From Sphingomonas sp. 35-24ZXX (GTDB lineage Bacteria > Pseudomonadota > Alphaproteobacteria > Sphingomonadales > Sphingomonadaceae), in NCBI RefSeq assembly GCF_000786215.1, contig NZ_JROG01000007.1, positions 1 through 64,000 on the forward strand: 64,000 bases of DNA, given 5' to 3'. This document shows positions 25,975-34,721 of this stretch, one piece after another (position 1 is the stretch's first letter; the number at the start of each line of letters is the position of its first letter). The notes under the pieces were generated by a model, which searched no databases, was not told where the DNA came from, and saw nothing but the letters and a program-made list of their open reading frames with translations. The position numbers and the translations under genes are program-made.

Positions 25975-27810
25975 TTACCAGCCGCACTGCTTGCCCTTGT
26001 TCTGTTCCTTCAGCCAAGTCTGCAGCGGCGCGAAATATTCCACGAGCGCCGTGCCGTCCATTTCGCGCGAACCGGTGAACGCTTCGAGCGCATCAGGCCA
26101 GGGCTTGGACGCGCCCATTTCCAGCATGGCGTTCAGCCGAGTTCCCACATCCTTGTTGCCATAGAAGCTGCAGCGGTGCAGCGGCCCCTTCCACCCGGCA
26201 ATGTCACAGGCTGCCTTGTAGAACTGGAACTGCAGGATGCGCGCCAGGAAATAGCGCGTGTAGGGCGTGTTGCCGGGAATGTGATATTTCGCGCCGGGAT
26301 CGAAGGCATCGGCGGGGCGCTCGGCGGGCGGGACAATGCCCTGATACTGCAGCCGCAAGGCCGTCCATGCATCGTTGTAACCCGCAGGCTTGATGCTGCC
26401 ATCGAACACGCCCCAGCGCCAGCGATCGACCAGCAGGCCGAACGGCAGGAACGCGAGCTTGTCCATTCCCTGGCGCAGCAGCAGACCCAGATCCTTGTCC
26501 GCGCCGGGGACCTTGGCCTTGTCGAGCAGGCCGATCTCGACCAGATAATCGGGCGTGATCGACAGCGCGACCATGTCACCGATCGCTTCATGGAAACCAT
26601 CGTTCGCGCCATCCAGATGCAGCATATCCTGCTTGTTATAGGCGCGCTGATAATAGTTGTGCCCCAGCTCATGGTGGATCGTGGTGAAGTCGTCGGCATT
26701 CACCTTGATGCACATCTTGATGCGGATATCGTCCTTGTTGTCGACATCCCAGGCGCTGGCGTGGCACACCACTTCTCGGTCCGCCGGCTTCACGAACTGT
26801 GAACGCTGCCAGAAGGTTTCGGGCAAGGGCGCAAAGCCCAGCGACGAGAAGAAGGCTTCGCCGCCCTTGACCATCTTGATGGGATCATAGGCCTTGGCCT
26901 TGAGCAGCTCGGTGACGTCATAGCCGATATCGCCCGCCCCGGCCGGGGCCACGACATCATAGATATTGCCCCATTCCTGCGCCCACATGTTGCCGAGCAG
27001 ATCGGCGCGGATCGGGCCGGTCTTGGCCTGCACCGCATCGCCATATTTCTCGTTCAGCTTGGTGCGCGTGTAGCAGTGCAGATCGTCATAGAGCGGCTTG
27101 ACCTGCTGCCACAGCTTCTCGGTCAGGGCAGCGAATTCGTCCGCGCTCATGTCATACTGTCCGCGCCACATCGCGCCGACATTCTTGAAGCCCAGCTCGC
27201 GCGCGCCCTGGTTGGCGATGTCGACCATCCGCGCATAATCGGCCTTCATCGGCGTGCCGACATTGTCGTGCCAGCTGACCCACATTTCCTTGAGCTTGGC
27301 CGGATCGCGCACATCGCCCATCGCGGCCTCGATGTCCGATCCGCTGACCGGCTTGCCGTCCAGCGTCCCCTTGCCCTTGCCATAGATCGACTGCAATTCG
27401 GTGGCGATGGTGTTGAGTTCGGCCGCAGCACCCTCGGTGGTCGGAGCGGGCAGAACGATGCCGCCACGCAGCTTGTCCAGCTTGCGCCGGGTCTCTTCGC
27501 TAAACTCCGCCACATCGTTGAACTTCGCGGCTTCGAGCGCGAACCGCACCTGCATCTCGGTACCCTTGGCTCCGACTTCGGCGGCCAGGGCGTTGGTGTC
27601 ATCGGTGAGATAGGTCGAATTGACCCAGAACACCCGGCTCGCCGAGACGGTATAGTCGAAGGCTTCCTTTTCCGCCGCCGCGACAAAGGCTTCGGCGTCT
27701 TCGGCCGTGGGCTTGGCCGCCGTGGTCTGCGGCGCGGCCTCTTCAGCAAGGGCGGCATTGGGTATGGCCAGCGCAAAGGCCAGCGCGGCGAGCGAGGTAC
27801 GAAGGATCAT
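25975..27810 (-). CDS. M2-family peptidyl-dipeptidase (ACE-like)
   Basis: 611 residues with a cleavable signal peptide (LAALAFALAIPNAALAEEA). The gluzincin motif is H380-E-L-G-H384 in TIHHELGHNYYQRAY; the third ligand glutamate follows in NDGFHEAIGDM. This matches bacterial relatives of angiotensin-converting enzyme, which release dipeptides from the C-terminus of peptides, here in the periplasm. Preceded on the same strand by the bestrophin gene (78 bases). Length and motifs are complete. Confidence 0.93.
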   Translation of the reverse strand: MILRTSLAALAFALAIPNAALAEEAAPQTTAAKPTAEDAEAFVAAAEKEAFDYTVSASRVFWVNSTYLTDDTNALAAEVGAKGTEMQVRFALEAAKFNDVAEFSEETRRKLDKLRGGIVLPAPTTEGAAAELNTIATELQSIYGKGKGTLDGKPVSGSDIEAAMGDVRDPAKLKEMWVSWHDNVGTPMKADYARMVDIANQGARELGFKNVGAMWRGQYDMSADEFAALTEKLWQQVKPLYDDLHCYTRTKLNEKYGDAVQAKTGPIRADLLGNMWAQEWGNIYDVVAPAGAGDIGYDVTELLKAKAYDPIKMVKGGEAFFSSLGFAPLPETFWQRSQFVKPADREVVCHASAWDVDNKDDIRIKMCIKVNADDFTTIHHELGHNYYQRAYNKQDMLHLDGANDGFHEAIGDMVALSITPDYLVEIGLLDKAKVPGADKDLGLLLRQGMDKLAFLPFGLLVDRWRWGVFDGSIKPAGYNDAWTALRLQYQGIVPPAERPADAFDPGAKYHIPGNTPYTRYFLARILQFQFYKAACDIAGWKGPLHRCSFYGNKDVGTRLNAMLEMGASKPWPDALEAFTGSREMDGTALVEYFAPLQTWLKEQNKGKQCGW

Positions 27811-27888
27811 GCTAAGGCACCCTGAATATCGGTTGATGCCGCGCAGGATTGGGCTCGCCCCCCGGTCAGGTCAAGCGCATTCGCACCC

Positions 27889-28779
27889 CTACCACAGCAC
27901 GCCCTTGACCTCCGCCAGCGGCTCGGGCGCCGGCTCGCCCAGCGCCTGCAACAGATCGATTTCGATCGTGCGGCACATTGCGCTGAGCGGAACGTCGTGC
28001 ACGCTGTTGGCGAACGGATCGACCAGATCCTCGCCGATCTGCAGGATGGCCAGGAACATCAGTCCGGCGATGGTCGATCCCACGGGCGTGGCCACACCCA
28101 GGGTCTCGACCAGTCCGATCGGCAGCAAAACGCAGAACACCCGCGTGAAAAGCGCCGGAAAGAAACGATACTGCATCGGCAGCGGGGTGTTCTTGATCCG
28201 CTCCATCCCGCCTTGCGCGTTCGAGATATCCACCAGCACCGCCTCGATCTGTGCCTGCTGGATGGTATCGATGTCGCCGCTGCGCTGGGCGTGCGCGACC
28301 AGATAGCCGGTGCCATCATGGATGGCGTTGGGCACGTTGCGCCGCTGCTTGACCAGATTGACCTCGTCGTCGGACAGCAGGCGCTCCAGATCCGGGCAGT
28401 CGTTCTGTCGCCTCAGCGCGGCACGCAGGGCGTGCACATACGCGATCTGGCGGATGACGATGTCGCGCCGGATGTCCCGGCCGGTGGCCGTGCCATCGCC
28501 GATGAAGGCGAGCGCCGCGCGTGCCAGGCTGCGCGAGGCATTGATCATCTGCCCCCACAGCACCCGCCCTTCCCACCACCGGGCATAAGCGGCGGTATCC
28601 CTGAAACCGAGGAACAGCGCGAGCGCCGAGCCGAAGATGGTGAGCGGCAGCCCCGGTGCCTGGAACGGCAGAAAGAAATAGGTGATCGTGACGATGACGT
28701 CCCACACGAACAGCACCGTCAGCGGCTTCCAGACTTCCTGAAGGATGCGCGTTGCGCTGGGAGTCGAGGGGATGATCAT
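27889..28779 (-). CDS. Bestrophin-family (YneE/UPF0187) anion channel
   Basis: 296 residues. The N-terminal WKPLTVLFVWDVIVTITYFF helix, FLGFRDTAAYARWWEGRVLW and the C-terminal IGEDLVDPFANSVHDVPLSA are hallmarks of the prokaryotic bestrophins. Four membrane helices in an expected pentameric pore. Bacterial homologues conduct ions with varied selectivity; which ion is unknown. It lies alone between the alpha/beta hydrolase and M2 peptidase genes on the same strand. Confidence 0.9.
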   Translation of the reverse strand: MIIPSTPSATRILQEVWKPLTVLFVWDVIVTITYFFLPFQAPGLPLTIFGSALALFLGFRDTAAYARWWEGRVLWGQMINASRSLARAALAFIGDGTATGRDIRRDIVIRQIAYVHALRAALRRQNDCPDLERLLSDDEVNLVKQRRNVPNAIHDGTGYLVAHAQRSGDIDTIQQAQIEAVLVDISNAQGGMERIKNTPLPMQYRFFPALFTRVFCVLLPIGLVETLGVATPVGSTIAGLMFLAILQIGEDLVDPFANSVHDVPLSAMCRTIEIDLLQALGEPAPEPLAEVKGVLW

Positions 28780-28871
28780 CTGCGTACCGATCGCGTTCGA
28801 GGGAAACTGTCGGCAGCATTACCGGCCAGAGCCGATTGTGTTGCACCGCAGCAATGCAACACAGGTTATTT

Positions 28872-29636
28872 TCAGGTCAGGAAGCTGACCATTTCCTCCG
28901 CCAAGGCTGGCTCGAGCACGCTCGACATGTGCGTGCCCCGGATCTCGCGATAGGTGGCGGCCTTCAGCTGCCGTGCGAGTTCGGGCGCGCTGCCATTGTC
29001 GGAATCGTCTGCGCCGCACACGACCAGCACCGGGACATCGCGTGCCACCAGGGTCTCGGTGTCGACCTCGCCAAAGCTGCCCAGCAGCAGCCGGGCCGCA
29101 ACCGGATCGATCCCCTGCGTCTTCATGAACGCGACCGCCATGAAATGCGGATCGCCGCGCTTGACCTCGTCACGCCGGTCGATCGCGGTGACGAAGAAAT
29201 CGCGCCGTCGGCCCCATCCGGTCAGCCCTTCCCAGCCCATGCCCGCCATGACAGCGCGGCGCGGCGTGACGCCCGACGTCAGCAGCTTGGCCGTGGTCCG
29301 TGCGCCCAGCGAGAAACCCCCGAGATCAAAATCATCCAGCCCCAGCGTCTCGATGAGGCTGAGCGCGTCATCGACCAGCACATCGCGCGGATAGGCGGTC
29401 GGATCATGCGGCGCACCGCTGTGCCCGTGCGCGCGCAGATCGGGCATGATCACGCGAAACCCGGCGCCCGCCAGGCGTGCGGCATGGCCGAACTTGATCC
29501 AGTTGGTCTCGGCGCTCGAAAACAGCCCATGCAGCAGCAACAGCGGCCTGCCCTCGCCTGTTTCATGCACGGCAAGCTCGGTGCCGTCGAAGGAGCGGAT
29601 GCGGGTCGTGGTGATGCTGGGGAGTGTCGCGGTCAT
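28872..29636 (-). CDS. Alpha/beta hydrolase
   Basis: 254 residues. The nucleophile elbow is G107-F-S109-L-G111, the oxyanion segment is LLLLHGLFSS, the acid is in VVCGADDSDNG and the base is the histidine of RGTHMSSV. The lack of a signal peptide suggests a cytoplasmic esterase or lactonase. Its ATG overlaps the stop of the upstream isomerase gene by 4 bases (29633-29636), so the two form an operon and may act in one small-molecule pathway. Confidence 0.88.
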   Translation of the reverse strand: MTATLPSITTTRIRSFDGTELAVHETGEGRPLLLLHGLFSSAETNWIKFGHAARLAGAGFRVIMPDLRAHGHSGAPHDPTAYPRDVLVDDALSLIETLGLDDFDLGGFSLGARTTAKLLTSGVTPRRAVMAGMGWEGLTGWGRRRDFFVTAIDRRDEVKRGDPHFMAVAFMKTQGIDPVAARLLLGSFGEVDTETLVARDVPVLVVCGADDSDNGSAPELARQLKAATYREIRGTHMSSVLEPALAEEMVSFLT

Positions 29637-30283
29637 CCCCGCTCTTTAAGGCCTGCCTGCTCCATGCGCCAGATGGCAAGATCGATGCGATCCTGACCGA
29701 AAAAGGGCTCGCCATCGAACACCAGGGTGGGAACCCCCCAATGCCCTGCCATTTCGAGCGCCTCCTGGTTGGCGGCGATTTCAGCATCGAGCGCCTCGGC
29801 ATCGGCGATGGCGATCGCATCGAGCTCGGCAAGGTCGAGCCCAGCCCGCTCTGCAGCGCCGGCCAGATGATCGCCTTCGTGCCAACCCGCCGCGCCGCCC
29901 CAGATCAGCTGCGACACCTCGTCGCAGAACGCCAGGCTCTTGCCCTGTCGCGCAGCGGCCTGCCCCATGCGCGTGATGCGATAGATATAAGGTTGATCGG
30001 CAGCGATGGTGCGGGTCGCGATGTCCTGCACGATCGGATCGGGATTGGGCGGCCCGAACGGAATGTCGAGATAGCGCGACAGCCGGAAGACATCGGTGAA
30101 GGTATAGCGCAGCCAGCCGGGAGGGTTCTTCTCGAAGAAATCGGGCTGGCGCACTGCGAGCGGATAGACCGGGCGCAGGTTGAGCGTCAGGTCATAGCGC
30201 GCCTCCATCGCGCGGTACCGCCGCATCGCAAGATAGCTGTAGGGCGAGCGAAAGGACCAGAAGATGTCGGCTGTCAATGTCAT
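29633..30283 (-). CDS. 2-hydroxychromene-2-carboxylate isomerase-like (DsbA/GST-kappa fold)
   Basis: 216 residues from ATG 30283. FWSFRSPYSYLA carries the SPYSY motif and active-site serine of the NahD/HCCA-isomerase group instead of a CxxC. GHWGVPTLVFDGEPFFGQDR is the C-terminal cis-Pro and substrate region. Such enzymes use glutathione in aromatic degradation. With the co-encoded alpha/beta hydrolase, a catabolic role is plausible but not shown. It diverges from marR; the 94-base gap holds a palindromic operator. Confidence 0.82.
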   Translation of the reverse strand: MTLTADIFWSFRSPYSYLAMRRYRAMEARYDLTLNLRPVYPLAVRQPDFFEKNPPGWLRYTFTDVFRLSRYLDIPFGPPNPDPIVQDIATRTIAADQPYIYRITRMGQAAARQGKSLAFCDEVSQLIWGGAAGWHEGDHLAGAAERAGLDLAELDAIAIADAEALDAEIAANQEALEMAGHWGVPTLVFDGEPFFGQDRIDLAIWRMEQAGLKERG

Positions 30284-30324
30284 GACACACAGACTGCCAA
30301 AACACAGCTGCCGATGCAATCGCC

Positions 30325-30366
30325 TTGTGCGCCAGAGGCGAATAGATTTAATATCATATGCTATTA
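30325..30366 (+). promoter_or_regulatory. marR promoter with 18 bp palindromic operator
   Basis: The -35 TTGTGC (30325-30330) and -10 TAATAT (30349-30354) are 18 bases apart. The -10 box is the left half of an 18 bp near-perfect palindrome, TAATATCATATGCTATTA (30349-30366, 16 of 18 positions symmetric). A MarR dimer here would block RNA polymerase. The same site lies 66 bases from the divergent isomerase gene and may affect it too. Confidence 0.6.
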
Positions 30367-30377
30367 TGTTGATAGCC

Positions 30378-30812
30378 ATGAAAGACTCGATCGGCTTCCT
30401 CATCAACGACACCGCCCGGCTTTTCCGGCGGATGTTCGATGGCCATATCCGCGATCTGGGGATGACCAGCCTCCAATGGCGCGCCGTCGCGCGGCTGCAT
30501 CGCGAACCCGGAATGCGTCAGAGCGAACTTGCCGACCTTCTCGAGGTCGAGCCGATCACGCTGTCGCGGATGATCGACCGGCTGGCCGATTCCGGCATGG
30601 TGTGCCGCAAGCCCGATCCGACCGATCGGCGCGCGTGGAACCTGTACCTGACCGACAAGGCGCAGCCATTGATGGCGCAGCTGCAGCATGAGGCCGACCA
30701 GGTGCAGGAAATTGCGCTCACCGGGCTCGACGCAGCAGAACGGGCCCTGTTGCGGCAGTTGGTCGACAAGATGCGCAGCAATCTGTCGCGCAGGGCGGCC
30801 GTCGATGCTTGA
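30378..30812 (+). CDS. MarR-family repressor
   Basis: 144 residues from ATG 30378; an ATG at 30366 inside the operator palindrome would add four residues. The winged helix runs QWRAVARLHREPGMRQSELA, VEPITLSRMIDRL and the wing DRRAWNLYL. Neither start has a ribosome site, so the leader may be very short. Its 3' end overlaps the EmrA-like gene by 8 bases. The arrangement marR-emrA-emrB is the classical self-repressed drug efflux operon, induced by a lipophilic ligand of MarR. Confidence 0.92.
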   Translation: MKDSIGFLINDTARLFRRMFDGHIRDLGMTSLQWRAVARLHREPGMRQSELADLLEVEPITLSRMIDRLADSGMVCRKPDPTDRRAWNLYLTDKAQPLMAQLQHEADQVQEIALTGLDAAERALLRQLVDKMRSNLSRRAAVDA

Positions 30813-31914
30813 TGCCGATAGCCAAGCGACGCCAGCAGGCGACGACACCGCAACGGTTGCAGGGACCGAAGATCCGAGCCGCAGCCCCCTGCCCCGCACC
30901 GAGGCGGGGCCAAGGCGTCGCTGGCCGGTCCGCGTTCTGATGCTGTCGGTGCCGCTGGCCCTCGTGGCGGTCGGCGGATACGTCTGGCTGCCGGGCGGCC
31001 GGTATGTCTCGACCGACAATGCCTATGTCCAGCAGGACAAGGTTGCGGTCTCGCCCGAAGTCGGCGGCAGGATCATCGATGCGCGCGTGCGCGAGAACAT
31101 GACCGTGGCCCGGGGCGATGTTCTGTTCCGCATCGACCCCGAACCCTATGCGCTGGCGGTGCGCCAGGCCGATGCCGACATTGCCGGTGCCCAGGTCTCG
31201 GTGGCCACGCTGGCCAGCGAGGCACGTTCGACCGGGGTCGGCATTGCCGCCGCGCGCGATGCCATTGCCTATGCGCAGATCGATCTCGAGCGACAGCACG
31301 CGCTGATGCAGCGCGGCTTCACCACCAAGGCACGGCTCGACGAGGCAGCGCGCAAGGTCGAGATGGCCCGCGAACAACTGCGCGCCGCGCAGGCCGATTC
31401 GGCTGAAGCCAGCGCCCGGTTGACCACGGGCAGCGCGATGCCGGGGGTCAATCCGGCGATTGCCCAGGCAAGGGTCCGCCGCGAGACGGCAGCGCTCAAC
31501 CTCTCCCGGACGGTGGTCCGTGCGCCGGTCGGCGGTCGGGTGGTGCAGGCCGAGCGGTTGCAGTTGGGCCAATCGATGGTCGTCGGCCTCCCCGCACTGA
31601 CGATCGTTGCCGATGGCCGCAGCTGGATCGAGGCCAATTTCAAGGAAACCGATCTCGATCACATGCGCGTGGGCCAGCCCGCCGAAGTGCGGCTGGATGC
31701 CTATCCCGAGCTCAAGCTCCGGGGCCGGGTCGACAGCATCGGCGCGGGAACGGGCTCTGAATTTTCCATCCTTCCGGCGCAGAATGCCACCGGCAACTGG
31801 GTGAAGGTGACGCAGCGGGTGCCGGTCCGCATCCGGCTGGACGGCATTGGCGATCGGAAGTTGATCGCAGGCCTCTCCGCCGAAGTGACCGTCGACACCG
31901 GCAATCGGCGCTAG
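30805..31914 (+). CDS. EmrA/HlyD-type membrane fusion protein
   Basis: 369 residues from ATG 30805. A short cytoplasmic N-terminus leads to one membrane helix (about 42-62). The biotinyl-lipoyl half motifs follow (VSTDNAYVQQDKVAVSPEVG and LNLSRTVVRAPVGGRVVQ) around a coiled-coil hairpin (about 130-215). It joins the inner membrane pump encoded 11 bases downstream to an outer membrane channel in the periplasm. No tolC-like gene is in the window. Confidence 0.9.
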   Translation: MLDADSQATPAGDDTATVAGTEDPSRSPLPRTEAGPRRRWPVRVLMLSVPLALVAVGGYVWLPGGRYVSTDNAYVQQDKVAVSPEVGGRIIDARVRENMTVARGDVLFRIDPEPYALAVRQADADIAGAQVSVATLASEARSTGVGIAAARDAIAYAQIDLERQHALMQRGFTTKARLDEAARKVEMAREQLRAAQADSAEASARLTTGSAMPGVNPAIAQARVRRETAALNLSRTVVRAPVGGRVVQAERLQLGQSMVVGLPALTIVADGRSWIEANFKETDLDHMRVGQPAEVRLDAYPELKLRGRVDSIGAGTGSEFSILPAQNATGNWVKVTQRVPVRIRLDGIGDRKLIAGLSAEVTVDTGNRR

Positions 31915-31925
31915 GCGCACGCGCC

Positions 31926-33515
31926 ATGGCCAGCCGCGCCACCCCTGCTGCTGCACCTGAAGCGCGACCCGCAAAAAGCCTGGTCGGGCCCAACGTGCAT
32001 GCCATGCCGGTGCGGCACAAGGGGCTGCTGACCCTGGCGGTGATGATGGCGACGATCATGCAGATCCTCGACACCACGATCGCCAATGTCGCGCTGCCGC
32101 ACATGCAATCGAGCCTTGGCGCCACGGCGGACACGGTGACCTGGGCCCTCACCAGCTATCTGGTGGCGTCCGCGATTGCCATCCCGATCACCGGCTGGCT
32201 GGCCGAACGCGTCGGATCGCGCAACCTGTTCATCTGGGCGGTCATCGTCTTCACCGTGTCATCGATGCTGTGCGGCGCTGCGACCACGCTGACCGAAATG
32301 GTGCTGTTCCGGGCGATCCAGGGGATCAGCGCAGCCTTTATCGGCCCGCTGTCGCAAACCGTGCTGATGGATATCAACCCGCCCAGCGGACAGACCAAGG
32401 CCATGTCGATCTGGGGCATGGGTATCATGATCGGCCCGATCATGGGCCCGGTCCTGGGGGGCTGGCTGACCGAGAATTACGATTGGCGCTGGGTGTTCCT
32501 GGTCAACGTCCCGGTGGGGATCGTCACCATCGCCCTGCTGGCGTGGCTGCTGCCTAGCCGGGCCCGCACTACTCGCAAGTTCGATCTTTTCGGCTTTTCG
32601 ATGCTCGCGCTCGGGCTGGCCACGATGCAGATCATGCTCGATCGCGGCACGCAGCTCGACTGGTTTTCCAGCCCGGAGATCCTGATCGAGGGAGCCGTGG
32701 CTACATCCTGCCTGTGGGTGTTCGCGCTGCACATGATCTGGGGCAGGAACCCCATGTTCGATCGCGCGATGCTGGCCAATCGCAACATGGTCGCGGCCCT
32801 GCTGTTCATGCTGGTCGTGGGCGTCGTGATGTTCGCCAGCATGGCCCTGCTTCCGCCGATGCTGCAGCAGCTGTTCGGCTATTCGGTGCTCGACACTGGC
32901 CTGCTGCTGGCCCCGCGCGGCTTTGGCATTCTGGTCAGCATGGGCATCGCCGGGCGGCTGGTGACGCGGATGGACCCGCGCTGGCTGATGGTCACCGGAG
33001 CCACAATCTCGACCGTTTCGCTGTGGATGATGACGGGCTGGTCGCTGGGCATGAGCTGGCAGCCGGTGGTCGTCGCCGGCCTCGTGCAAGGGGTGGGCAT
33101 GGGGCTGGTGTTCATTCCGCTCAACATGATGGCCTTCGCCACGCTGGAGCCGCGCCATCGAACCGATGGTGCCAGCCTGCTCAACCTTTCGCGCAGCTTG
33201 GGCGCATCGATCAGCATTTCGGTGCTCACCACGCTGCTGAGCTTCAACATCCAGGTGAGCCATGCCGATCTGGCATCGCATGTGACCGACACATCCCTGT
33301 CCGCTTTCGATCCGACAACGGCCGAAAAATTCGGCGCACTCGGCGATGCGGCGATGCTGGCCGTCAACGCAGAGATCAACCGCCAGGCCGCGATGGTCGC
33401 CTATATCGACGATTTCTGGGCGATGATGCTGGTCAACCTCGCCGCCATCCCGCTGCTGCTGCTGCTCCGCCGTCCCCAGGGCATGGCCAGCGCACCCGTG
33501 CACGTTGGGGAGTGA
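31926..33515 (+). CDS. EmrB/QacA (DHA2) multidrug efflux MFS protein
   Basis: 529 residues, 14 membrane helices. MQILDTTIANVALPHMQSSL is the DHA2 motif D1 (LDxTIVNVALP), WLAERVGSRNLF is motif A, and MGPVLGGWLTENYDWRWVF is motif C. It is a proton-driven exporter acting with the upstream fusion protein. A hairpin at 33529-33549 follows, between this gene and the convergent asd. Confidence 0.94.
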   Translation: MASRATPAAAPEARPAKSLVGPNVHAMPVRHKGLLTLAVMMATIMQILDTTIANVALPHMQSSLGATADTVTWALTSYLVASAIAIPITGWLAERVGSRNLFIWAVIVFTVSSMLCGAATTLTEMVLFRAIQGISAAFIGPLSQTVLMDINPPSGQTKAMSIWGMGIMIGPIMGPVLGGWLTENYDWRWVFLVNVPVGIVTIALLAWLLPSRARTTRKFDLFGFSMLALGLATMQIMLDRGTQLDWFSSPEILIEGAVATSCLWVFALHMIWGRNPMFDRAMLANRNMVAALLFMLVVGVVMFASMALLPPMLQQLFGYSVLDTGLLLAPRGFGILVSMGIAGRLVTRMDPRWLMVTGATISTVSLWMMTGWSLGMSWQPVVVAGLVQGVGMGLVFIPLNMMAFATLEPRHRTDGASLLNLSRSLGASISISVLTTLLSFNIQVSHADLASHVTDTSLSAFDPTTAEKFGALGDAAMLAVNAEINRQAAMVAYIDDFWAMMLVNLAAIPLLLLLRRPQGMASAPVHVGE

Positions 33516-33528
33516 GCGGAACCGAGGG

Positions 33529-33549
33529 CCGGTGGCATGGCGCCACCGG
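33529..33549. terminator. Hairpin between convergent emrB-like gene and asd
   Basis: Perfect 8 bp stem CCGGTGGC / GCCACCGG with a 5-base loop, 13 bases after one stop and 9 bases before the other. No T-run. The position suggests a shared transcription end. Confidence 0.4.
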
Positions 33550-33558
33550 GTGCCAGTC

Positions 33559-34584
33559 TCAGCCCTTTTTGAGGTGGCGGCGGCCGAGCAGTTCGGCGAT
33601 CTGCACGGCGTTGAGTGCCGCGCCCTTGCGCAGGTTGTCGGACACGCACCACAGCGAGATGCCGTTTTCGACCGTGCTGTCGTCGCGCACGCGGCTGATA
33701 TAGGTCGCGCCATCGCCAACGCACTCGACCGGGGTCACGTATCCGCCGTCTTCGCGCTTGTCGACGAGCATGATGCCGGGAGCCTCGCGCAGGATCTTCT
33801 GGGCATCCTCGGCGCTCAGCTCGTTCTCGAACTCGATGTTCACCGCTTCGGAATGGCCGACGAACACCGGCACGCGCACGCAGGTCGCGGTGAGCTTGAT
33901 CTTGGGGTCGAGGATCTTCTTGGTCTCGACCACCATCTTCCATTCTTCCTTGGTCGATCCATCGTCGAGGAAGACGTCGATATGCGGGATGACGTTGAAG
34001 GCGATCTGCTTGGTGAACTTCTTCGCCTCAGCGCTGTCGCCGACAAAGATATTGCGCGACTGCTCAAACAGCTCGTCCATGCCTTCCTTGCCCGCGCCGG
34101 AGACCGACTGGTAGGTGGCAACGACGACGCGCTTGATCGTCGCGGCATCATGCAGCGGCTTCAGCGCCACCACGAGCTGCGCGGTCGAGCAATTGGGATT
34201 GGCGATGATGTTGCGCGCCTTGTACCCGTCGATCGCGTCCGGGTTTACTTCGGGAACGATCAGCGGAACATCGGGCTCCATCCGGTAGAGCGACGAATTG
34301 TCGATCACCACGCAGCCCTGCGATGCGGCCTTGGGGGCATAGACCTTGGTCGCGGCAGACCCTGCGGCAAACAGCGCAATGTCCCAGCCGGTGAAATCGA
34401 AATGCTCAATATTCTGCACTTTGATCATCTTGCCGGTATCGCCGAATTCGACCGTCGTGCCCGTCGAACGCGACGAGGCAACAGCTGCGATTTCATCAAT
34501 CGGGAACTCACGCTCCGCCAGGATGGCGAGCATTTCACGACCGACATTTCCGGTCGCGCCGACTACGACAACACGATAACCCAC
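33559..34584 (-). CDS. asd: Aspartate-semialdehyde dehydrogenase
   Basis: 341 residues from GTG 34584, which has GGAGG nine bases upstream; the frame extends further but without support. The NADP loop is VVGATGNVG at 7-15, the catalytic C132 is in NPNCSTAQL, and the active-site histidine is in RVPVFVGHSEA. It reduces aspartyl phosphate for lysine/DAP, threonine and methionine synthesis. dapF, another gene of the DAP branch, lies 10 kb away and is not linked. Confidence 0.95.
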   Translation of the reverse strand: MGYRVVVVGATGNVGREMLAILAEREFPIDEIAAVASSRSTGTTVEFGDTGKMIKVQNIEHFDFTGWDIALFAAGSAATKVYAPKAASQGCVVIDNSSLYRMEPDVPLIVPEVNPDAIDGYKARNIIANPNCSTAQLVVALKPLHDAATIKRVVVATYQSVSGAGKEGMDELFEQSRNIFVGDSAEAKKFTKQIAFNVIPHIDVFLDDGSTKEEWKMVVETKKILDPKIKLTATCVRVPVFVGHSEAVNIEFENELSAEDAQKILREAPGIMLVDKREDGGYVTPVECVGDGATYISRVRDDSTVENGISLWCVSDNLRKGAALNAVQIAELLGRRHLKKG

Positions 34585-34721
34585 TTGAATGATCCTCCAG
34601 TGCAATGCACCGGCGCGCCTAGCCGCTAAGCCCCCGCCTGACAACCCGCAAACAGGGCCTTGCGCCGAGATGTTGCGGCGAATGACCTTGGCGCGCAACA
34701 ATGCGCCAGCCAAGCCATCGA

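Noticed and set aside
34587-34713. N-terminal extension of asd to 34713
   Set aside because: GTG 34584 has a GGAGG site at nine bases and begins at the conserved first strand; the extension is unlike any Asd.
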